From Lepisosteus oculatus (lineage: Eukaryota > Chordata > Actinopteri > Semionotiformes > Lepisosteidae): a stretch of DNA of 64,000 bases. A program made the position numbers and the translations under genes. Shown piece by piece: positions 57,881-64,000 of the stretch (its first letter is position 1; every line of letters starts with the position of its first letter). The DNA is taken from assembly GCF_040954835.1 (NCBI RefSeq), contig NC_090709.1, positions 43,904,490 to 43,968,489 on the forward strand, read 5' to 3'. A model generated the notes under the pieces. It was not told where the DNA came from, ran no database searches, and worked only from the letters and a program-made list of their open reading frames with translations.

Positions 57881-58890
57881 TCTGTGTCAATTTGATCCCC
57901 CCAATCCTCCTAGCATGACCTGATGGCGTAACAGTGATACCCAGTACCCAGCGTAATTCAGCTTTCTTTCCACTTGATTCAGATTTTGATCTGAAATCAT
58001 CAGCCGAACAAGAGTTTGTCTAAATCGAGGGAGATCTGCTCACAAGCAAGTATTAAACACTTCAGCATTTTCTGTTCGAATACCACACTTTGTCAAAACA
58101 CTGCCGTTTCGTAAGCTAATAAGTAACGGTTTTTGAGCACGCATTGTATTGTTAATGCTTATATTAAAAAAGCATAAATTCACATAGTGGAATTTGGACT
58201 GAACAAAGTAGTCCAGCCCTTTTACAACATTACATACCCACTGATTAAAGCTTAAAACTACAGCAACAGGAGTAGCAATAATGGCAACAACATGTTTGGA
58301 GCTCGGCATTTCATTTATTCTGCGGAAACGTATCGGAATGAACTGCCCGAGATAAAAGAGTAATTGCGGCTTCAGATCGTTTTTACAGAGCATTGCGTTG
58401 TTCATGCTGACTACACGCATTACATTTGTCATTTACTGCAAGCGTTGCTTTTCCAGGTTTTTCTGAAATTCCTCGCATTTGAGCCAGCACTAAAATATTT
58501 CATTCCCGTCGCTGAATACATCGTGGAAACGATATTTGGAACGGAATGTTGTCACTCATGAAACCTCTTTGTTATTCGGTTCTGAAGTTTGAAAATGAAA
58601 ATAAAACGGGGGTCACTTCATAGGCTTGAAAGAAGTCCAAGCAGCATAAAAACCCGCGAATTCTCACAAAGGCTGCACCTTTCTTCTGCTGCTGTTATAA
58701 ATCAGCCTTAAACATTTGAATACATACCTTACTGCTGCTAATCACATTCACGTGTTTACGAAGCTTTTTTCTGTCCGTTATGTTTTTGCTAAGCAGTTTC
58801 TCCGTTTTCCTCGTACTGTGATTGTCAGCGAGCACAACAAGACTGAAACAGTGTAAAGGCAGGTAAAAAAGACAGGGTAAAACGCCTGAT

Positions 58891-58982
58891 TGTCGGGAGT
58901 GGGATTTGAACCCGTGCCTCTATTTGGAGAGTGAAACACGAATATGTGAATTTGCGGTTTTAAACCGCTCGACTATCCTGAA
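58891..58982 (-). pseudogene. tRNA-Leu-like sequence, decayed
   Basis: The minus strand reads 'tcaggatagtcgagcggttt', then 'gaggcacgggttcaaatccc' and 'actcccgaca', close to the tRNA-Leu(CAA) frame. The anticodon arm is replaced by AT-rich sequence that may be a decayed intron. Confidence 0.55.
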
Positions 58983-59439
58983 GAAATAAGTGCTGGCTGC
59001 ACCAGTCGCATCCGATCTTCCGTAATTTTAGGACGATTGATACGACTGGACGAACACAATTTGTGGCGTTTAGTATGACATGGAAAACGGTACCGGAGCA
59101 TTCGGGTCCGGACTACCAGACTCAGAAACAGTTTTTACCCCCGCACTATCAAACTATCAAACTCCCAGCCTCTCTCCTCACCTCTCACCTATGATCTGAA
59201 CCTCACAGTGCCTTCTTTCTTACCAAAAACCCAAATACACATTGAAAATCTACCTCTACCATACATGTCAAAAGCTCACTCCCCATCATTTCTATCCCTT
59301 TATTTCATTCTTTTGATGCATGTTTTTGCACATAACCTGTTACCCTTTTGTTGTTTTGCACACTGCCTGTTGTTTTTTGCACATCGGCTGTTGTCTCTGT
59401 CTTTCTTTTGTTATACAATTGTATTGTTGTGTTTTTTTC

Positions 59440-59560
59440 TTTGTACTACTTATGTCCGAGAGCTAGCTACAGTAAATAGCATTTCGTTATACCATATACC
59501 TGTGTATGAGTATAATGACAATAAACTTGGACTTGAACTTGAACTTGACATAGTCTTGCA
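59440..59560 (+). mobile_element. LINE 3' end
   Basis: 'agcatttcgttatacca' then 'tgtgtatgagtataatgaca' and 'ataaacttggacttgaactt' form the typical 3' UTR end and short-repeat tail of fish non-LTR LINEs. Upstream 59210-59440 is T-rich and probably belongs to it. Confidence 0.6.
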
Positions 59561-59916
59561 GGCAGTATATTATTTTATCGTTTACTCGTTTAAAAAAACA
59601 TGGTCTTCTCGTTCCTAAGTCAGATTTTTAATGCTTTCGAACGTTACTTCCAACCTGGACTGACAGCTCACCCGATCTGTTTGTGATCAGACCATGGAGT
59701 CGGGGGCTGTACCAAGCGCACGTTCCTTCCCAATGCTGAGGCGATCATTCGGAAGATGGGTGTGAAGAGAGACAAGCTTTGTCGACTAAAAAACAAGGCA
59801 GGATATGCACGAATACTAAACACTGGCGACAGTTATGCTCTCTTACTATTGAGACTCTTACATTGCGAGTTTTTTTGAAGACTTTGAAACTGAAGGAAAG
59901 TGGAGACAAATGAAAC

Positions 59917-59986
59917 AGGCACGGGTGGGGTGTACCCACGATCTTCGGTTTACAAAACCGACGCCCTACCACTTGGCCACCGCACC
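59917..59986 (-). pseudogene. tRNA-Thr(TGT)-like sequence, T loop shortened
   Basis: The minus strand 'ggtgcggtggccaagtggta' and 'ggcgtcggttttgtaaaccg' gives anticodon TGT and good acceptor, D and anticodon arms. The T loop is two bases short ('gtgggtacaccccac'), so it is probably inactive. Paralogue of 42841-42912. Confidence 0.7.
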
Positions 59987-60096
59987 TTCGAGGAAATATG
60001 GGAATAATGTTGTTCAAATTATTTTTTTCTGAATCTGGTTTACATCGCCTGGAGGCAGCAACAACAATAAAAGGGATACTTAACAAGGAGATACGC

Positions 60097-60177
60097 TGTA
60101 GCAGTGCGACTCCAACAGATGCTCCTGAAGAGGCTGGAGGTTTAAGCCAGCTCCTTAGAGCACTCGGCCACGTTACT
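60097..60177 (-). pseudogene. tRNA-Leu(AAG)-like sequence, decayed
   Basis: The minus strand 'agtaacgtggccgagtgctc', 'taaggagctggcttaaacct' and 'ccagcctcttcaggagc' follow tRNA-Leu(AAG). The anticodon now reads AAA and the B box is broken ('ctgttggagtcgc'). Confidence 0.6.
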
Positions 60178-60344
60178 CTCAACAGCGGCTCTTCAGCTCT
60201 TGTTGTTTGACCCAGTGTTTTTATAACGCGTGGAATTGACCGCAGCTTCGTTTTCTGAGATGCTTTCTCTCACGTGGTGAAATCTCGACCTCTTTGGCAT
60301 CTCTGGCTATAGTTCTTCTGTAGAGCAGGCTTTCACACCTCTGC

Positions 60345-60675
60345 TTTTAGTGCCCTTGAAGTCATTTTATTTTTACAGGAAGACGCATTCCCTAACGATC
60401 TCTCCTGTTTTAGAAATGCTTCATAAGGCGTGTTTGATTCAACGGACAAACAGTATACTAATTGTACAATGCAGATTTATGCGGCATTCGTACTGGATTT
60501 GAGTGGGATTCTGAAATACTTCTTGCAAAGGTATTCAGACTTTCTTGAACCTATAATAAAAAAACAGACCTGAAACTCCCTAACTTCCAATCTCTGATGT
60601 TGCTGTCCTTAAACTCGGACGTGATGTTCTGCAGACGTGTGCATAATGTCCTGTTTTCTTACAGTGTAGACATTT
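60345..60675 (+). repeat. Duplicated segment, copy 2 of 42985-43365
   Basis: Shares 'ttatttttacaggaagacgc', 'gggattctgaaatacttctt' and 'cggacgtgatgttctgcaga' in the same order and orientation, again beside a tRNA-Thr-like gene. Confidence 0.8.
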
Positions 60676-60679
60676 TGCT

Positions 60680-61531
60680 GTTCACGCTCCGCATTCATCT
60701 GCTTTGTGCATTGTTAGTCCGCACCTGTAACATGTAATGTCAGCCGTCCCCTGTTCTTCTATATCTCTAGCATGACTGCGTCCGGCTGCTCGGCTTTTGT
60801 TTGTAAAGTTTGAGCGAGCGCCCCGTTCAGTGTCACTTTGTCACTGTGGTCAGAAAGCATTCTTGATTCTGCTTGAGCTGCTTCATGAATTCTAGCGACT
60901 GTAAGAGCTCTTTCTAAAGTCAGCCCTTCCTCCTGCAGCAATTTATAGTCTCTTATGTGCACATTTTTCCACAAGTTGATATCTTAACATGTCAGTTTCC
61001 AATACTCCAAAGTCACAGGATTTAGCCAGTTCTCTTAGTGCAGTCACGAAAGCAACAACAGATTCGTCCTGAGACTAAGTTCTCTGCCTAAATTTATGCC
61101 GTTCCAAAACCACTTTTCTCCGCGGTGTAAAGTAAGCGTCTAAGGCAGCTACAGTCTGTTCATATGTACCTTTTTCTCCAGGGAGGTTGGCGAAAATCCG
61201 CTGCACGGGAGCCCCGATACAGTGCAGTAGTGTAGCCCGTCTTACGGCATCCTGAGCTTCTGTAGATCCACTGGCTATTTAAAAAAATCTGTACGACTCC
61301 ATCCATATCTTGTATTCCGTATACAAATCCGGAGGTCCGAGGTTCAGTAGAAATGGTGGAAAAAGCTGAGCATAAGCAAAGCTTCTCGGCGCGGCTACCA
61401 TATCTTCCATGGCGCAAGCTAAACGAAAAGTCCGAAAATTCAGAAGTTCGTTTCTACCAGCAAGATAACTAAAATCAGCAGTGTTCTGCTCGCTTTGAGT
61501 CCGTTAACCACTCATCTCTCGTCGCCATAAA
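60680..61531 (-). mobile_element. Ty3/Gypsy-like fossil, gag remnant
   Basis: Minus-strand coding remnants resemble the C-terminal part of a Ty3/Gypsy-type gag, including '[20 protein letters not shown]'. It looks old and broken in several places. No polymerase region is present in the window. A likely LTR lies on its 5' side (61532-61818). Confidence 0.65.
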
Positions 61532-61818
61532 TGTTGTGTATCTTAATAAAGAGACGTTTTCATATTATTTTAACTATTTTATTAACTACACAGATCACGC
61601 CCTTACACCATATATTCCCGCCTTCTACTCTCTCGTTCTGTTGTCTCGCGATCTCTACTCACTATACTACATTTAGCATGACTTCTTGTTGCAGTTGAGC
61701 TCAAAGCTGGAGATGATCTCCATATTCTACCGCCGTAACTAGTCCGAAACGTAGTACACAGTACACACTTTTTAAGTGAACTCAGGTTGTTAAAAAATTA
61801 AACCAGCGCCCTGTCACA
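61532..61818 (-). mobile_element. Probable 5' LTR of the Gypsy-like fossil
   Basis: Minus-strand ends are TGTGACAG and ACAACA, followed at once by 'tttatggcgacgagag' as a possible primer-binding region. Length about 287 bp. No second LTR was found in the window, so this is a partial fossil. Confidence 0.55.
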
Positions 61819-62228
61819 GAAACGTACCCCAGTCTCCCGCGCAACAAGCGGGGGTACTCAGCACTATACTAAAGAGGAGCGCTTGTCTGCAGCTGAGCGT
61901 CAGCTCTGTTTACTGTCAGCAGTCATTTCCTCATTTCCAAATACTTTTTCACCTGCTTTCAGCTTTTAAAGACGGTCATAAACGCTCAAGAAGTAATTAA
62001 TGTCAGTTGGAAGTCTGTTTCTGTTGTCTCAGCTCTTGATAAAGAAAAGCCGTGCATGGGAGACTCCCTCTCTGAAGAAGTTTGCCGTCACCCTGCGAGG
62101 GAGAAGAGCCATCAATCACCGAGGCAACTACTGAGACAGTTAACATTAAACACGTGAAATGCGAGATGTTGTGATTTTTTTCCCGCTTAAGGCTTCTATC
62201 GTTTCTACTCTAACGAGAAAGACCTCTT

Positions 62229-62310
62229 TATTAGAAGTGAGATTTTAACAAACGTCTCCAGGGTTAACTGCGACCTGAACGCAACGCCTTAGACCACCAG
62301 CCATCTGGCC
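62229..62310 (-). pseudogene. tRNA-Leu(CAG)-like sequence, decayed
   Basis: The minus strand 'ggtggtctaaggcgttgcgt' and 'tcaggtcgcagt' keeps the D and anticodon arms (CAG) of tRNA-Leu. The T arm is AT-rich and the B box is lost. Confidence 0.65.
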
Positions 62311-62594
62311 TGTGGTACTTAGAGCAGTGCTCAATAAAAATGATCAAAAACCGAAAGCGCTTCTTATGCGGATCAGTATATTCCGATACCACTGGTTCTG
62401 CAGAAGAAATAAGAAAAGCCGAACTCAAAGCAGTGTGTTGCCATTAAGGGTACTCTGCGGCTGCTTTAAGATCTACTCACACCGTGTTGCCATTAAGGCT
62501 ACCTAGTTAAAAAAAAACTTATCGTCATCTTTTTGAACGTGATTATTAGACACCCGTTAAATCTCCACCGAGGTTTCTTGAGAGATCGTTCAGC

Positions 62595-62690
62595 GAGCGA
62601 GTATTAAACTACGTCGCTTCCAACCTCTGCTCTCACTGTAAACTCGGACGTGATGTTCTGCAGATGTGCAGTGTGCCTTTCCTCTTGTCG
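62595..62690 (+). repeat. Third partial copy of the 42985/60345 segment
   Basis: 'ctctgctctcactgtaaact' and 'cggacgtgatgttctgcaga', then 'tgtgcagtgtgcctt', match the right ends of the two longer copies. Confidence 0.75.
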
Positions 62691-62929
62691 TATTCGAGAG
62701 TACTCACTATGTGAGCTCCTCACTGCGTGTTCTGTACTCTACTGTGATTTAATTTAGAGGATTACGGGGAGTAGAGTGACAAGATCTACTTGAACATTTT
62801 CGGTTTGTGAAATGAAACACTAAATACACTACTGTAAATACAAGTAATGGACATTTAAAATAAACACAGTACAGCTAGAACAGTGAAAGATAAAAGACTA
62901 TTTAGAATGACATTTAAGAACAGCACAAC

Positions 62930-63002
62930 CGCCCGAACAGGGACTTGAACCCTGGGCCCTCAGATTAAAAGTCTGATGCTCTACCGACTGAGCTATCCGG
63001 GC
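62930..63002 (-). tRNA. tRNA-Lys(TTT)
   Basis: The minus strand 'gcccggatagctcagtcggt' and 'agagcatcagacttttaatc', then 'ttcaagtccctgttcgggc'. Anticodon TTT. The acceptor GCCCGGA/TTCGGGC pairs with one G-U, and A and B boxes are consensus. It matches vertebrate tRNA-Lys(TTT). Confidence 0.95.
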
Positions 63003-64000
63003 TCTGAAAGAAAATCGACACTGTCGGGATCCTCGCAAGTCACGTGTCTCTTGTTCCGAAGAGCAGTCATACCTGACCCGTCTGGAATGACCACTGACAG
63101 ACTTTATCATGAAGCGACGGCACCACTCCCAGTAGAATGAGTGAGAAATACAGCATGACATGAGTAGTTAAGGGGCTCCCACAATCCATCTTTCCTCACA
63201 TTACTGATTTTTTTCAATAGCATTTGGACCTTTTTTCACATTCAGATTTTTTTCTCATTTAATAAAATCTTTTAATCAACAACATTAAAAAGAAAACAAA
63301 TGGATCATTTTTTGGAACAATAATTTAAAAAAATCTTTCAATGCCTTGGTTGTATACGTGTGCACACCCTTTATAAAGGGAGTTGCAACAGTGCTGAAAT
63401 ATAAAGAGCATTTCTGTAGAGAAAACAGCATTTTTTCTGCCTTGATGTTAAGCTTAGGGAGCCTGTCTTTTAGAAATTCTATTTCTTCACACCCTGCACA
63501 GCCTCCCGACAGACTAACGAATATTTTTGGGAGAAATTGGCTCACACACCGGAAGACACTAACGTTTATTTACGTTAGAGTATGTGAATAACAGTTTAAC
63601 CGAAAAAGTTTGTAATTGTGATTTTGTTAAAATTTAATAAATCGTCTATCATCAGTAAGTAATTATTAAGAAATTGTTTTATTTCATAAACTATAAGACA
63701 ATTTAGAAAGTTTATAGGTCATAAACGTCGCTTATGTTCTTTTAACTCTAGCGTTCAGGATCCAAACCCAGGTGCGGACGGTTGTGTTTCTTGAATCTCT
63801 TGTAATCATCAAAAGTCGATGTGTAGTCCTTCAGTACTTTCTCGAGTTGTGCCATGGATATTTTATACGATCAATACTTGTCATGCTCTTTTGCATTTTC
63901 CTTAACTAAATTAGTTCAAATAATTTAGGATTTAACAGAACTAAATGAGGTACATTTAAAACAGCAGCGCAACTCTGCAGCACGTCGAGTGTGCCTGCAT
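63003..64000. other. AT-rich end of window, no supported gene
   Basis: Short ORFs only (the best is 81 aa at 63346, no domain). Nothing repetitive recognised. Confidence 0.45.

Noticed and set aside
58040-58432. 130-aa minus-strand ORF
   Set aside because: No domain, no splice context, composition typical of AT-rich non-coding DNA.

Overview
The window looks like nuclear DNA of a ray-finned fish. It has introns with GT/AG borders, Ig-superfamily receptor exons in the 1-1 phase typical of vertebrates, vertebrate-type tRNA genes (including an intron-bearing tRNA-Ile(TAT)), a 5S-rRNA-derived SINE, tRNA-derived SINEs, L2/Rex-like and L1/Tx1-like LINE pieces, hAT-type DNA transposons and many microsatellites. 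A non-teleost lineage such as gar or bowfin is possible from the repeat families, but that is a guess from memory and was not tested.

Layout. 0-5.2 kb: an Ig V-type, single-pass membrane receptor on + (exons at 2201, 3933 and 4985). Its first exon sits between the two arms of a ~1.06 kb inverted repeat. 4.4-7.8 kb: modules of ~110 bp that resemble the C-terminal end of a LINE reverse-transcriptase ORF. 8.2-11 kb: a head-to-head array of about 16 diverged tRNA-like/SINE-like units of ~140 bp, centred on a ~111 bp near-perfect palindrome. 11.1-11.6 kb: a promoter-like CpG-rich block. 12.7-14.7 kb: a truncated Ig gene on -, with a 44-bp minisatellite in its intron. 16.7-22.7 kb: LINE, hAT and SINE debris. 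23.4-24.1 kb: the broken 3' half of a second Ig gene on +. 24.8-25.4 kb: a full-length 5S-type SINE. 25.4-30.2 kb: GC-rich DNA with no gene I can support.

30.3-33.3 kb holds a complete five-exon Ig receptor gene on + (422 aa). Its first domain is a normal V-like domain. Its second and third domains lack the canonical Ig cysteines and tryptophan. A long-TIR foldback element lies just after its stop codon, followed by a ~180 bp tandem repeat. 36.8-37.4 kb has one unrecognised ORF. 46.8-50.7 kb (perhaps to 51.35 kb) carries a multi-exon gene on - for a Lys/Glu/Arg-rich coiled-coil protein; its long coiled-coil exon has two in-frame stops.

40-63 kb is otherwise a tRNA neighbourhood. It has apparently intact tRNA-Thr(CGT), two tRNA-Ile(TAT) and tRNA-Lys(TTT) genes, plus many decayed tRNA-like copies. 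Flanking cassettes have been duplicated in direct and inverted orientation. A MITE in one cassette has its empty site preserved in the paralogous cassette. A broken Ty3/Gypsy-like fossil lies at 60.7-61.8 kb.

Together, the left half is a small cluster of three related Ig-type loci with exchanged intron sequence, and the right half is a duplicating and decaying tRNA gene cluster. Large inverted repeats recur through the whole window.
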